Source: Anaerococcus vaginalis
GTDB lineage: Bacteria > Bacillota > Clostridia > Tissierellales > Peptoniphilaceae
Assembly (NCBI GenBank): GCA_018363915.1
Contig: JAGZMY010000002.1
Span: 117,462-181,461, forward strand
Length of the DNA stretch: 64,000 bases
Reading direction: 5' to 3'
This document shows, in pieces, positions 33,700 through 42,915 of the stretch; within the stretch, counting starts at the first letter, position 1, and the number at the start of each line of letters is the position of its first letter. A program made the translations under genes and the position numbers. Below the pieces are notes generated by a model. The model was given only the letters and a program-made list of their open reading frames with translations, was not told the DNA's origin and searched no databases.

Positions 33700-34776
33700 C
33701 TAATCTTCCATTAAATCTTCTGCTACAATTACAACTGGTTTAATTAAATCTTTTGGTTTATCTTTCATTAAGTATAATGCTTTTTCAACATTTTCAAATC
33801 CGTTGAATTTATGGGTAACAAGTTTTGAAAGATCTAATTTTCCACAAGAAACAAGTTTAGCAAGTTTTTCCATTCTGAGTCTTCCACCTGGTGTTAGACC
33901 TCCATTAATTGCCTTGTGGCCCATTCCAACTCCCCATTCAACTCTAGGAATTTTGATATATTCTCCACCATCAAGGTAGTTTACGTTACCAATTTTTGCA
34001 CCTGGTTTCATAGCTTTGATTGCTTCTTCAAATGTATCAACTGTTCCACCAGCAATTATAACTCTATCAACGCCCTTACCATTTGTAAGTTTTAAAACTT
34101 GTTCAGAAATTGATCCGTCTTTGTAAGAAATTATATCTGTTGCTCCATAAAATTTAGCAGCTTCAACACAATTTGGACGAGTTCCTACTGCATAAATTCT
34201 ACTTGCTCCTCTTAGGTTAGCTCCTGCAACTGACATCAAACCAACTGGTCCAATTCCAACTACCAAAACTTCATCTCCAAATTGAACATCAGCTTGTTCA
34301 ACTCCGTGGAATCCTGTTGTAACCATGTCTGATAACATTGGAGCTAAAACTGGATCTACTCCTTCAGGAATTAAAGCAAGGTTAGCATCTGCATCATTTA
34401 CATGGAATAATTCGCCAAATACACCATCTTTAAAATTTGAGAATTTCCATCCTGCAAGCATTCCACCTGAATGCATTGGAAATCCTGCTTGACTTTCAAG
34501 AGATGACCAATCTGGAGTAATAGCTGGAACTAAAACCCTATCCCCTGGTTTAAAATCTTTAACTAATTCTCCTACTTTTACAATTTCTCCTGCAGCCTCA
34601 TGACCTAAAATCATATCGTGTCTATCTCCAATAGCTCCTTCCCAAACTGTGTGAATATCTGAGCTACATGGAGCTAAAGCTATTGGTTTAACAAGCGCAT
34701 CTAATGGTCCCATTTCTGGTTCTGGTTTTTCAATCCAACCTGTCTTACCAATTCCCAACATCGCAAACCCTTTCAT
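33700..34776 (-). CDS. adh: Zinc-dependent secondary alcohol dehydrogenase (NADP type)
   Basis: 358 residues, strongly patterned like the NADPH-dependent isopropanol/2-butanol dehydrogenases of Clostridium beijerinckii and Thermoanaerobacter. Features: 'LAPCSSDIHTVWEGA' (Cys zinc ligand), 'LGHEAAGEIV' (His/Glu ligands), 'GIGPVGLMSVAGA' (nucleotide fold) and 'VGTRPNCVEAAKFYGA' (the Gly-x-Arg-Pro of NADP-specific members). RBS 'aaggagg' and a consensus promoter lie upstream. It is translationally adjacent to a G3E GTPase. Confidence 0.92.
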   Translation of the reverse strand: MKGFAMLGIGKTGWIEKPEPEMGPLDALVKPIALAPCSSDIHTVWEGAIGDRHDMILGHEAAGEIVKVGELVKDFKPGDRVLVPAITPDWSSLESQAGFPMHSGGMLAGWKFSNFKDGVFGELFHVNDADANLALIPEGVDPVLAPMLSDMVTTGFHGVEQADVQFGDEVLVVGIGPVGLMSVAGANLRGASRIYAVGTRPNCVEAAKFYGATDIISYKDGSISEQVLKLTNGKGVDRVIIAGGTVDTFEEAIKAMKPGAKIGNVNYLDGGEYIKIPRVEWGVGMGHKAINGGLTPGGRLRMEKLAKLVSCGKLDLSKLVTHKFNGFENVEKALYLMKDKPKDLIKPVVIVAEDLMED

Positions 34777-34827
34777 AGAGTCCTCCTTATTTTTTATTTT
34801 TTTATTTTATGTTTTTTTTACAATTTA

Positions 34828-34856
34828 ATTTTAATTTATCTTTCAACACTTGTCAA
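34828..34856 (-). promoter_or_regulatory. Promoter of the adh-GTPase operon
   Basis: Minus-strand -35 ttgaca (34851-34856), 17-bp spacer and -10 taaaat (34828-34833), about 50 bp before the start codon. The rest of the 379-bp gap to 35,155 is AT-rich, with one terminator and one repeat relic and no gene. Confidence 0.7.
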
Positions 34857-35037
34857 TCATTTATCATTTTATTTTTTTATTTTAAATTTTGATGAAAACA
34901 ATAACTTTAAACTAATGTAGAATGCCATCATAATAAAATTAAATTTTCACAAATCAAATTTTTATTTTTAACTTTCAAATTATTTTTAAAATTTTTCCTA
35001 TAAAAAAATAATTGCAGATTAAAAAGAGCAAAAAAAT

Positions 35038-35057
35038 AAGACTGCCTATGCAGTCTT
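35038..35057. terminator. Intergenic hairpin, probable terminator of the SAF-dehydrogenase operon
   Basis: Stem aagactgc / gcagtctt (8 bp, perfect), loop ctat, with A-rich sequence 5' and T-rich sequence on the minus strand. It lies 99 bp past the last gene of the ilvA-murE operon. Confidence 0.7.
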
Positions 35058-35117
35058 TAGCTTGTTGAAAAAGTATAAATTTGACTAATATTTTATTTTA
35101 AAAATATAATGCCATCT
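35058..35117 (+). repeat. Copy of AT-rich dispersed repeat B
   Basis: 'aaagtataaatttgactaat' followed by 'attttattttaaaaatataa' and 'tgccatct' matches the repeat at 10,383-10,448 and its inverse at 48,930-48,993. It lacks the palindromic GAGATCTC part. Confidence 0.55.
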
Positions 35118-35155
35118 ATATTTATATTTATCTACGCTTTATAGTCTTTTTATTT

Positions 35156-36448
35156 CTATAATTTCATTGAATTTTGTCTTCTTCTTAATTTTGTTATTGT
35201 TGCTTCTTCGTCAAGTTCTATCATTGATAAATTTATTATTGTATCTTTTGGAATATCTACAATGGCTTTTGTTTTTTCTGTGATTAGGGCTATTGGAAGT
35301 AGGTCTTCTTTTATTGATCTTGTGTGGTCGGTTAATTTTCCAAATACCTTATCTGATCCTATTCCCTCTAAATATTCTCCCTTTTTTATATCTCTTTTTG
35401 CAACTGAAACTGTATCGGCAACTTGACCGTGAAGTGGAGCTATTGTTGGCTCGTTTTCCAAAACTGCATTGTAGATTGTAATTGGCGTTTCAAGACTTGT
35501 TAAGTGATATGGTCTAAATAATAAATAATTTGGACCATCGCCAAAGCCTAAAAATTTCATCAAATCTCTTACTTCTTTTTTATCGCTTGTTACAATTAGA
35601 AATACTCCTGGTGCCATGCCTGGAGAAAATTCTACAGTTTTATATGATGATAAAACTCCACCGTCTTCTTTTAATTTAAAATCTTCTACAGCTGTTTCTG
35701 GGCTTGTAGCAATTCCATGACATCCAAATGTATCTGGCAAAAATCCAAGGCAATTGCAAACGGAATTTAATTCTATCATTGTATTTGTTCCATCAACAAA
35801 ACTTGTAAGCATTCTTGGAGAAAGTCCTTTTTCTTTTGCTTGGTCTTTTAAAATTTCTGCATTTGCATAATTATCTAATGGATTATTTTTACCTTTTGCT
35901 GCAACCAAAATCTCAAGGCCAATTCCATAAGCAAAATCGCAAAGGTCTATTATTGATCCTGGCTCATCTCCTGCAATTCCTGTATAAACAACGCCAGCTT
36001 TTTTTGCCATATCGTAAAGAATTGGTCCAACAACTGCATCACATTCTACATTGAGTGTAATAAAATGCTTATGATATTGAATTGATTTTGCTGCAAGCTC
36101 TGCTCCAAATGGTGGATTTCCTGTTGCATCTATTACGGCTGTAATTTGTAAAAGTTTATAAGCAAGTCTATAATTTGAACTTACTACAACAAAACCCTTG
36201 TTCAAAGCCTCATAAGCTTCGTCATAAGAATCTGTATTTATAATTTTATCTTCAGAAATTCCTGAATCAATTAGGGCAATTTTTGCTTTTTGTGGTGTGT
36301 GTTCTATTACAAGAGAAACTTCTATTGCATCAATATCTCCCAATTGATTAATTAAGCTTGCTCCCATTTTTCCACAACCAATTATAGCCAAAGAAATTCT
36401 TTCTCCATTGTGCTTTAATTCTTTTAGCTTTCTATTTATCTTAAACAT
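35156..36448 (-). CDS. NAD(P)-dependent oxidoreductase with C-terminal SAF domain
   Basis: 430 residues. The Rossmann start 'LAIIGCGKMGASLINQL' is in the first 40 residues, with 'DATGNPPFGAELAAKSI' and 'EPGSIIDLCDFA' as in homoserine-dehydrogenase-like folds. A C-terminal SAF-type domain ('VAKRDIKKGEYLEGIG') starts near 345. Related proteins include sugar-acid or tetronate/apionate-type dehydrogenases and enzymes annotated only as SAF-domain proteins. The substrate is unknown. The start overlaps the BaiN-like gene by 8 bp. Confidence 0.72.
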   Translation of the reverse strand: MFKINRKLKELKHNGERISLAIIGCGKMGASLINQLGDIDAIEVSLVIEHTPQKAKIALIDSGISEDKIINTDSYDEAYEALNKGFVVVSSNYRLAYKLLQITAVIDATGNPPFGAELAAKSIQYHKHFITLNVECDAVVGPILYDMAKKAGVVYTGIAGDEPGSIIDLCDFAYGIGLEILVAAKGKNNPLDNYANAEILKDQAKEKGLSPRMLTSFVDGTNTMIELNSVCNCLGFLPDTFGCHGIATSPETAVEDFKLKEDGGVLSSYKTVEFSPGMAPGVFLIVTSDKKEVRDLMKFLGFGDGPNYLLFRPYHLTSLETPITIYNAVLENEPTIAPLHGQVADTVSVAKRDIKKGEYLEGIGSDKVFGKLTDHTRSIKEDLLPIALITEKTKAIVDIPKDTIINLSMIELDEEATITKLRRRQNSMKL

Positions 36449-37643
36449 TTAATCTCCTTATATCCTCTGAGGCAGTTTTTGCTGATGAGAATGCCCATTG
36501 AATATTATATCCACCGCAATCTCCAGCAACATCCATAACCTCTCCTATAAAATAACAATCCTTAATTTTTAAAGATTTCATAGTTTTTTTGTCGATTTCC
36601 TTACAAGATACTCCTCCCAAAGTCACTTGAGCATTGTTCTTGTCGTTTATATCTATAATATCAAAAGAAAGATTTTTCAAAATATTTGAAATTTTTTCCA
36701 AATCTTTTCTTGAAATATTTTTTTTGCCAGAATTTATTTTAACCCTTTTAAGTATATCAATTATGAGTTTTTTATCTAAATTCCCAATTAATAATTCTTC
36801 GATATTTCTATTAGGAAATCTCTTTGACTTTTCTTCTAATTTCTTTAAAAGTCCATCTTTTTTATACTCTGGATAAAAGTCAATGTCAAGACTAACTTTT
36901 TTATCATCTTTTAAGGCAAGAGAAATTAAATTTGAAAGATCCAAAATCGCAGTTCCTGTAAGTCCATAAGTTTGAAAAATCACATCATCAGTTGATGATT
37001 TTATAAATTTTCCATCTACTTTCAAACTTGCTTTTGCATTTACCTTAACACCCTTAGCTTTTTTGGACAAGGGATTTTTCGCCTTAAAATTTGTAATTCC
37101 AAAAGTCATATCTTCGATTTTTGTATATTTTTCTAAAATTTTAAAAATAGAACCATCAGAACCTGAATTTTTTAAAGTTTTTCCACCAGATGCAATCACA
37201 AGAAGGTCGTACTTATATTTATTTTTTTCTGTTATTATTAATTTTTTGTCAAAATCTATATCCAAAACTTTTTGGTCAAAAATAAATTTTGCATTTTCAT
37301 CTGCTTTCATCATTAGAGAATCTTTTACGGTCTGTGAGCTCATTGTTTTTGGATAGCATCTTCCTGATGGCAAATTTGTCCATTCTATACCCAAATATTC
37401 AAAATATTTTATCAAATCTTTGTTGGAAAAATTATCCAAGGAATAATTTACAAAATCTTTTTTATTTGAATAATATTTTTCATAGGAAAGCTTTAAATTT
37501 GTAAAATTACACCTACCGTTTCCTGTTGCAAGGAGTTTTCTTCCACTATCCTTGTTTGAATCTAATACTGTTATATTTTTCTTATCTAAAAAAGAGCAGA
37601 AGGCAAGCGAGCTTACCCCTGCTCCTATTACAAAAATTTTCAT
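36441..37643 (-). CDS. FAD-dependent oxidoreductase (HI0933/BaiN/YhiN family)
   Basis: 400 residues. The start is 'FVIGAGVSSLAFCSFL' (FAD site), then 'LLATGNGRCNFTN' (family signature) and C-terminal 'VMDVAGDCGGYNIQWAFSSA' (the second FAD contact). This is a widespread flavoprotein family; one branch reduces bile-acid intermediates, others are uncharacterised. It overlaps murE by 4 bp and the SAF gene by 8 bp. The first Gly motif has Ser-Ser where most members have Ala-Ala/Gly, a minor change. Confidence 0.85.
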   Translation of the reverse strand: MKIFVIGAGVSSLAFCSFLDKKNITVLDSNKDSGRKLLATGNGRCNFTNLKLSYEKYYSNKKDFVNYSLDNFSNKDLIKYFEYLGIEWTNLPSGRCYPKTMSSQTVKDSLMMKADENAKFIFDQKVLDIDFDKKLIITEKNKYKYDLLVIASGGKTLKNSGSDGSIFKILEKYTKIEDMTFGITNFKAKNPLSKKAKGVKVNAKASLKVDGKFIKSSTDDVIFQTYGLTGTAILDLSNLISLALKDDKKVSLDIDFYPEYKKDGLLKKLEEKSKRFPNRNIEELLIGNLDKKLIIDILKRVKINSGKKNISRKDLEKISNILKNLSFDIIDINDKNNAQVTLGGVSCKEIDKKTMKSLKIKDCYFIGEVMDVAGDCGGYNIQWAFSSAKTASEDIRRLNV

Positions 37644-39070
37644 AGCTCTTCTAGAACTTCCCTTATGGTTTCTTTTTCGCTGTAGTAGGTTTTATTATTT
37701 CCGTTTAGTTTTATAAATTTTTCTTCGCCTTTGCCTAGCATGAGAACAAAGTCTCCTTCTTTAGCATGACTTATTGCATATTTTATAGCTTCTTTTCGGT
37801 TTTTAATTAAAACATATTCGCCCTTATTTTCTTCGACACCTTCTTTTATATTACTTGAAATATTTTCAAAAGTATCAAATTTGGGATCGTCTGTTGTTAT
37901 TACTGAAAAAATATTATATTTTGCAGAAATTTTTCCTACTGACTTTCTGATATCATAAGTCCTATCTCCAGTAATTCCATAGACAGAATATATTTTTTTA
38001 TCTTTAGGTAGGTCTTTATAAATATTTTCAAAAGCTTTTGGCGTATGGGCAAAATCTACTACTATGTTTATACCACGATTATTTTCTATAAATTCAAATC
38101 TTGATTTTACTCCCTTAAATCCTTCCAAGGCTTTAGAAATTTCTTCCAATTTAAAACCAAGGTCATTTGCAATTGCTATCGCACAAAGAGAGTTATATAT
38201 ATCATAAATTCCAAATCTTTTTAGGTGAAATTTAACATCATTTACAAAAAATTCAAGACCCAAATCAACTCTTTTTATATTTTTTGCCCTATAAGCTGAA
38301 TCTTCATTTATAGAAATTGTAAGAGCGTCTTTGAAAATTTCTTTGGCTTTTTTCCCATACTCGTCATCTATATTTACAACTTGTTTTTGGGAATTTTTAA
38401 GTAGGATCATCTTAGCAGCAAAATAATTATCCATAGTCTTATGAAAATCCATATGTTCCATAGAAAGATTTGTAAATACGCCGTATTCATAAGCTATTCC
38501 ATAATTTCTTTTCAAGCATAAACCATGTGATGAGGTTTCCATAACGACATTTTTGATATTTTCTTTTTTCGCTTCAAGCAAAATATCATTTAAATCTGTA
38601 ATTTCTGGAGTTGTATGCTCGGTTGGCATGGTTTTGTTTATTAAATTTGCACCATCTGTTCCTATATTTGCACATGATGATCCCAATTTATTCAAGACAA
38701 AAGCAATCATATTTGCTGTTGTTGTTTTTCCATTTGTTCCAGTAACTCCAATCATAGTCATAGACTTTGATGGGTAATTTGAAATCAAATTTGAAATTTG
38801 AGCAAGGGCTAGTCTTTCATCTTCTACTTTTATGTAGTTTATTTTATCTACAAATTCTATATCATCTTTTGTATATACAATTGTATTTGCCCCGTTTTCA
38901 ACTGCAGAATTTATATATTTGTGACCATCAAATTCATAGCCTTTGATTGCTAAAAATATATAATCTTTTTTAATTTGCCTTGAATCTGAAGAAACTCCTA
39001 CAATTTCTTTATCATTTTGAATATTTTTTGAAATGTAGGTTATTTCTTTTAGTATCTTTTCTATTTTCAT
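37640..39070 (-). CDS. murE: UDP-MurNAc-tripeptide synthetase MurE (Lys/Orn type)
   Basis: 476 residues. N-terminal domain to about 95, ATP loop 'GVTGTNGKTTTANM' and 'MEHMDFHKTMDNYFAAK' in the central domain. The amino-acid recognition motif reads 'DDPKFD', not the DNPR of meso-DAP enzymes, so the third stem-peptide residue is probably L-Lys or Orn, as usual for Gram-positive anaerobic cocci. It starts 1 bp after the threonine dehydratase stop. Confidence 0.92.
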   Translation of the reverse strand: MKIEKILKEITYISKNIQNDKEIVGVSSDSRQIKKDYIFLAIKGYEFDGHKYINSAVENGANTIVYTKDDIEFVDKINYIKVEDERLALAQISNLISNYPSKSMTMIGVTGTNGKTTTANMIAFVLNKLGSSCANIGTDGANLINKTMPTEHTTPEITDLNDILLEAKKENIKNVVMETSSHGLCLKRNYGIAYEYGVFTNLSMEHMDFHKTMDNYFAAKMILLKNSQKQVVNIDDEYGKKAKEIFKDALTISINEDSAYRAKNIKRVDLGLEFFVNDVKFHLKRFGIYDIYNSLCAIAIANDLGFKLEEISKALEGFKGVKSRFEFIENNRGINIVVDFAHTPKAFENIYKDLPKDKKIYSVYGITGDRTYDIRKSVGKISAKYNIFSVITTDDPKFDTFENISSNIKEGVEENKGEYVLIKNRKEAIKYAISHAKEGDFVLMLGKGEEKFIKLNGNNKTYYSEKETIREVLEEL

Positions 39071-40255
39071 TTAATGAATATTGTATCCTTTCTCAGTAAG
39101 TAATTCTTTAATCTTCCTGATGTGGTCTTTTCCATTTGTTTCAAGGGTTATTTCAACTTGGATATTTTTATATCTGCTAGTTGCAGCAAGGCTGTCGTGA
39201 AGTACTTCAACAATATTTGCCTTTGTGTAAGCTATAACATCAAGAAGATCTCTAAGTTTTCCAGGTGCATTTTGAAGCTCTACTGTAAATCTTGCAATTC
39301 TTCCATCTTCATAAAGTCCCTTGTGGATTAGTTGAGAAATAAATGACATATCAATATTTCCACCACTGATTACACAAACTACATTTTTATTTTTGCAACC
39401 AAGTTTTTTACTTGCAGCAAGACTTAATGCTCCTGAAGGCTCTGCTACTAGTTTATGTTTTTCCATCAAAGTAGTCAAGGCTACCATGATTTCTTCTTCT
39501 GTTACAGAAATATATTCGTCAACATTTTCCTTGCAAATTTCGTAAGTAATATCTCCAACTCTTGCAACAGCAGTTCCATCTGCGATTGTATCAGCAGAAT
39601 CTAATGTAATTGGGCCACCTTTTTCCATAGCAGCTTGCATTGATGCAGCATTTGCTGGTTCAACACCAACTATTTTGATTTCTGGTTTCATTTCTTTTGC
39701 ACATTTTGCAATACCAGAAACAAGTCCACCGCCACCGATTGGTACTAATATGTAGTCAGCTTCTTGTAAACTTTCTAAAATTTCAAGAGCAATTGTTCCT
39801 TGTCCTTCAATTACATCTTCATCATCGTATGGAGGAATAAAAGTATATCCTTTTTCTTTGGCAAGCTCTTGAGCATATGTATTTGTTTCGTCAAAAGTTT
39901 GTCCGTGAAGATCAACTTCAGCTCCATATTTTAAAGTTCCATCAACTTTAATCATCGGAGTTGTTTCTGGCATACAAACAATTGCCTTTATGCCTTGATG
40001 ATTTGCAGAAAATGCTACACCTTGGGCGTGGTTTCCAGCTGATGCGGTTACGATTCCAACGGATTTTGATTCTTCATCCATTTTTGAAATCTTGTTATAA
40101 GCTCCCCTCAATTTAAAAGAACCAGTTTTTTGTAAATTTTCTGGTTTAATGTACACATTGTTTTTTGATAAATCTGAAAAAATTTCAGAATAAAATAAAT
40201 GTGTTGGGTTAATAGCTTCGTCTACTCTTTTTTTTGCACTTTTAAAATCAAACAT
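39071..40255 (-). CDS. ilvA: Threonine ammonia-lyase
   Basis: 394 residues. PLP lysine in 'KTGSFKLRGAYNKI', phosphate loop 'PIGGGGLVSG', and 'ASAGNHAQGVAFSA'. The C-terminal ACT-like domain (about 325-394) makes it the short allosteric form (between TdcB and IlvA), so biosynthetic or catabolic role is not certain. It converts threonine to 2-oxobutanoate. RBS 'aaaggagg' and a minus-strand 'tataat' (40277-40282) precede it. First gene of the ilvA-murE-flavoprotein-SAF operon. Confidence 0.88.
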   Translation of the reverse strand: MFDFKSAKKRVDEAINPTHLFYSEIFSDLSKNNVYIKPENLQKTGSFKLRGAYNKISKMDEESKSVGIVTASAGNHAQGVAFSANHQGIKAIVCMPETTPMIKVDGTLKYGAEVDLHGQTFDETNTYAQELAKEKGYTFIPPYDDEDVIEGQGTIALEILESLQEADYILVPIGGGGLVSGIAKCAKEMKPEIKIVGVEPANAASMQAAMEKGGPITLDSADTIADGTAVARVGDITYEICKENVDEYISVTEEEIMVALTTLMEKHKLVAEPSGALSLAASKKLGCKNKNVVCVISGGNIDMSFISQLIHKGLYEDGRIARFTVELQNAPGKLRDLLDVIAYTKANIVEVLHDSLAATSRYKNIQVEITLETNGKDHIRKIKELLTEKGYNIH

Positions 40256-40642
40256 AAAATGCCTCCTTTTGCTTAAATTATATCACAAGAAAAAGGAAAT
40301 AAGAATGTTTTTCTATATTTTTTTAAAAAAAGATTGCCAAATAAAATTAATCGCATAATTTCAATCTTTAAAATAATTTATTTCGAATTTATTTTGTAAA
40401 ATTTTAAAAATTATTTGTAAAAAACGTTTTTTTGTTAGATAAATTTTGAATTTTTAAAATTTAAAAATTTCTTTATAAATTTAAATGCGTAGGCAAGTCA
40501 TCTAGCACGAATATATAACTTAAAAAAATTAATTTAAAAATTTTAAAATTTTTTTCAAATGCCTTGAAAGTACTTCCAAATTCTTTTATTTTTGTCTTAA
40601 ATTTGTCGTTTTTTGAAAGACTAACCTGTTTAGTTATTTTAA
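40256..40642. other. Gene-free AT-rich spacer
   Basis: About 390 bp with no convincing ORF. It holds the ilvA promoter at its left end and, at 40,485-40,515, 'gcgtaggcaagtcatctagc', a decayed relative of the 'gcgtagctat...catctcgagc' repeat at 2.7 kb. Confidence 0.6.
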
Positions 40643-40671
40643 TTGAAAACAATTTCTTGTTTTTATATAAT
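40643..40671 (+). promoter_or_regulatory. Promoter of nanE-PTS operon
   Basis: -35 ttgaaa (40643-40648), 17-bp spacer, -10 tataat (40666-40671), 29 bp before the nanE start with 'aaggagg' in between. Confidence 0.75.
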
Positions 40672-40700
40672 TAAGTAAAGTAAATAGATAAGGAGGTTAT

Positions 40701-41372
40701 ATGGATTTAGAAAAATTAAGGGGGAAATTAATTGTATCGTGCCAAGCCTTAGATGATGAGCCTCTTCATTCTAGTTTTATTATGGGAAAAATGGCTCTTG
40801 CTGCAAAAATTGGCGGAGCAAGTGGTATTCGTGCTCAATCTGTTGAGGATATTAAAGAAATTCAAAAACAAGTTGACTTGCCAATTATTGGAATTATTAA
40901 AAAAAATTATCCTGACAGCGAAGTATATATCACTCCAACTAAAAAAGAAATTGAAGAATTAATTGATTCTAAGTGCGAAATAATTGCTCTTGATGCAACT
41001 AATAGGAAAAGGCCAAATGATGAAAAATTAATAGATTTACTCAAATTAATTCATGACAATAATATTTATGCCATGGCGGATTGTTCTACGATTGATGAAT
41101 GTAAAAACGCTTTAGATCTTGGCTTTGATATTATTTCAACAACTCTTTTTGGCTATACTTCTTATAGTAATAATTTTGATGGTCCTGATTTTGAGTCTAT
41201 TAAAAAAATTGTAGAATTTTCAAACAAGCCTGTTATAGCTGAGGGCAAAATTAATACGCCAGAGGATTTAAAAAAAGTTTTTGCTTGTGGAGTATTTTCT
41301 GCTGTAGTTGGTTCTGCAATTACTAGACCTCAATTAATAACCCAAAAATTTGCTGATGTTTTAAAAAAATAA
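40701..41372 (+). CDS. nanE: N-acetylmannosamine-6-phosphate 2-epimerase NanE
   Basis: 223 residues, a TIM-barrel of the NanE family: 'VSCQALDDEPLHSS', 'GGASGIRAQSVEDI', 'PIIGIIKKNYPDSEVYITPT', 'IALDATNRKRP', 'VIAEGKINTPEDLKK'. It converts ManNAc-6-P to GlcNAc-6-P. It is followed 13 bp later by a PTS permease, so the imported sugar is likely ManNAc or a relative. No NanA lyase is present here. Confidence 0.93.
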   Translation: MDLEKLRGKLIVSCQALDDEPLHSSFIMGKMALAAKIGGASGIRAQSVEDIKEIQKQVDLPIIGIIKKNYPDSEVYITPTKKEIEELIDSKCEIIALDATNRKRPNDEKLIDLLKLIHDNNIYAMADCSTIDECKNALDLGFDIISTTLFGYTSYSNNFDGPDFESIKKIVEFSNKPVIAEGKINTPEDLKKVFACGVFSAVVGSAITRPQLITQKFADVLKK

Positions 41373-41385
41373 TTTAGGAGGAAAT

Positions 41386-42891
41386 ATGTTTAAGTATTTA
41401 CAAAAAGTCGGCAAGGCTTTTATGCTACCGATAGCGTTGTTGCCTGCCGCAGGTTTACTTTTAGGAATTGGTGGTGCTTTTTCATCACAAGCTACAATTG
41501 ATGCCTATCCTTTTTTAGCAAATAGTGTTTTACAAACTATTTTTAAGGTTATGGCTGGTGCTGGAAATATAATTTTTGCAAATCTTGCCATGCTTTTGTG
41601 TATTGGTATTATGGTTGGTCTTGCAAACAGGGAAAAAGGAGTTGCAGCTCTTGCTGGTGCAGTTGGATTTTTGGTAATGAATGCAACTATATCAACTCTT
41701 CTTTCAATTTTTAATCCTGACGGAGATCCAATTGATACTGGTGTCGTTGGTGCTTTGGTTATTGGTCTTATTGCGGTTTATCTTCACAATAATTATTACA
41801 ATATTCAATTGCCACAAGTTCTAGGATTTTTTGGTGGTTCAAGATTTGTTCCTATAGTTACATCTTTTGTTGCAATTATTGTCGGAGTATTTTTCTTTAT
41901 AGTTTGGCCACCTTTCCAACACTTATTAATTTCTGCTGGAAAATCAATTGCAAAACTTGGCGTTTTTGGAACATTTTTATACGGAATGCTAATGAGATTA
42001 TCTGGAGCAGTCGGTCTTCATCACATGATTTATCCAATGTTTTGGTATACAGAACTTGGTGGTGTTGAAATGGTTGCTGGAGAGCAAATTGTTGGTGCTC
42101 AAAAAATATTTTTTGCTCAATTAGCTGATCCAAATCACGTTGGATTATTTACTGAAGGCACAAGATTTTTTGCAGGAAGATTTTCAACAATGATGTTTGG
42201 TTTGCCTGCAGCTGCTCTTGCAATGTATAAGAACGCAAAAGAAGAAAATAAGAAAAAATTAAAGGGATTATTTTTAGGAGTTGCTTTAACTTCATTTATT
42301 ACAGGAATTACAGAGCCTCTTGAATATATGTTCCTTTTCGTTCAACCACTTTTATATGTTTTCCATTCATTCTTGGATGGTTTATCATTCTTGATTGCTG
42401 ATTTATTAAATATAAATATTGGAAATACATTTTCTGGTGGAGTAATTGACTTTATTTTATTTGGTGTACTTCAAGGAAATGAAAAGACTCACTGGTTATT
42501 AGAAATTCCATTTGGATTAATCTGGGCAGCTCTTTACTATTTCTCATTCTCTTTCTTAATAAAGAAATTTAATATAATGACACCAGGAAGAGGCGACGAT
42601 GAAGTTGTTGAAGAAAAAGAAGTTAAAAAAGATTCAAATTCAAATCTTCACGAAGAAGCTCTTGTGATTTTAGATGCGCTTGGTGGAAGTGAAAATATAA
42701 TTGATGTTGACGCTTGTATTACAAGATTAAGAGTAAATTTAAAAGATCCAAAAATTGTTGATAAAAATATTTTAAAACAAACAGGGGCAACAGGGGTGCT
42801 TGACGTGCCAGGAGGAGTTCAAGTAATCTATGGAGCAAAGGCAGTCTTATACAAAAATGAAATTAATGATATACTTGGAGTAGTTGATTAG
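41386..42891 (+). CDS. PTS transporter EIIBC (Glc family, probable amino sugar)
   Basis: 501 residues. The EIIC membrane domain (1-400) has 'GLHHMIYPMFWYTELGG' and 'GITEPLEYMFLF', the Glc/Nag superfamily motifs. A linker leads to an EIIB domain with phospho-Cys in 'DACITRLRVNLKD'. No EIIA domain, so it relies on a separate EIIA. The nanE and RpiR neighbours point to N-acetylmannosamine or N-acetylglucosamine. RBS 'aggagg'. Confidence 0.88.
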   Translation: MFKYLQKVGKAFMLPIALLPAAGLLLGIGGAFSSQATIDAYPFLANSVLQTIFKVMAGAGNIIFANLAMLLCIGIMVGLANREKGVAALAGAVGFLVMNATISTLLSIFNPDGDPIDTGVVGALVIGLIAVYLHNNYYNIQLPQVLGFFGGSRFVPIVTSFVAIIVGVFFFIVWPPFQHLLISAGKSIAKLGVFGTFLYGMLMRLSGAVGLHHMIYPMFWYTELGGVEMVAGEQIVGAQKIFFAQLADPNHVGLFTEGTRFFAGRFSTMMFGLPAAALAMYKNAKEENKKKLKGLFLGVALTSFITGITEPLEYMFLFVQPLLYVFHSFLDGLSFLIADLLNINIGNTFSGGVIDFILFGVLQGNEKTHWLLEIPFGLIWAALYYFSFSFLIKKFNIMTPGRGDDEVVEEKEVKKDSNSNLHEEALVILDALGGSENIIDVDACITRLRVNLKDPKIVDKNILKQTGATGVLDVPGGVQVIYGAKAVLYKNEINDILGVVD

Positions 42892-42915
42892 AAGATTTCA
42901 ATAAAAGAGGTAGCC

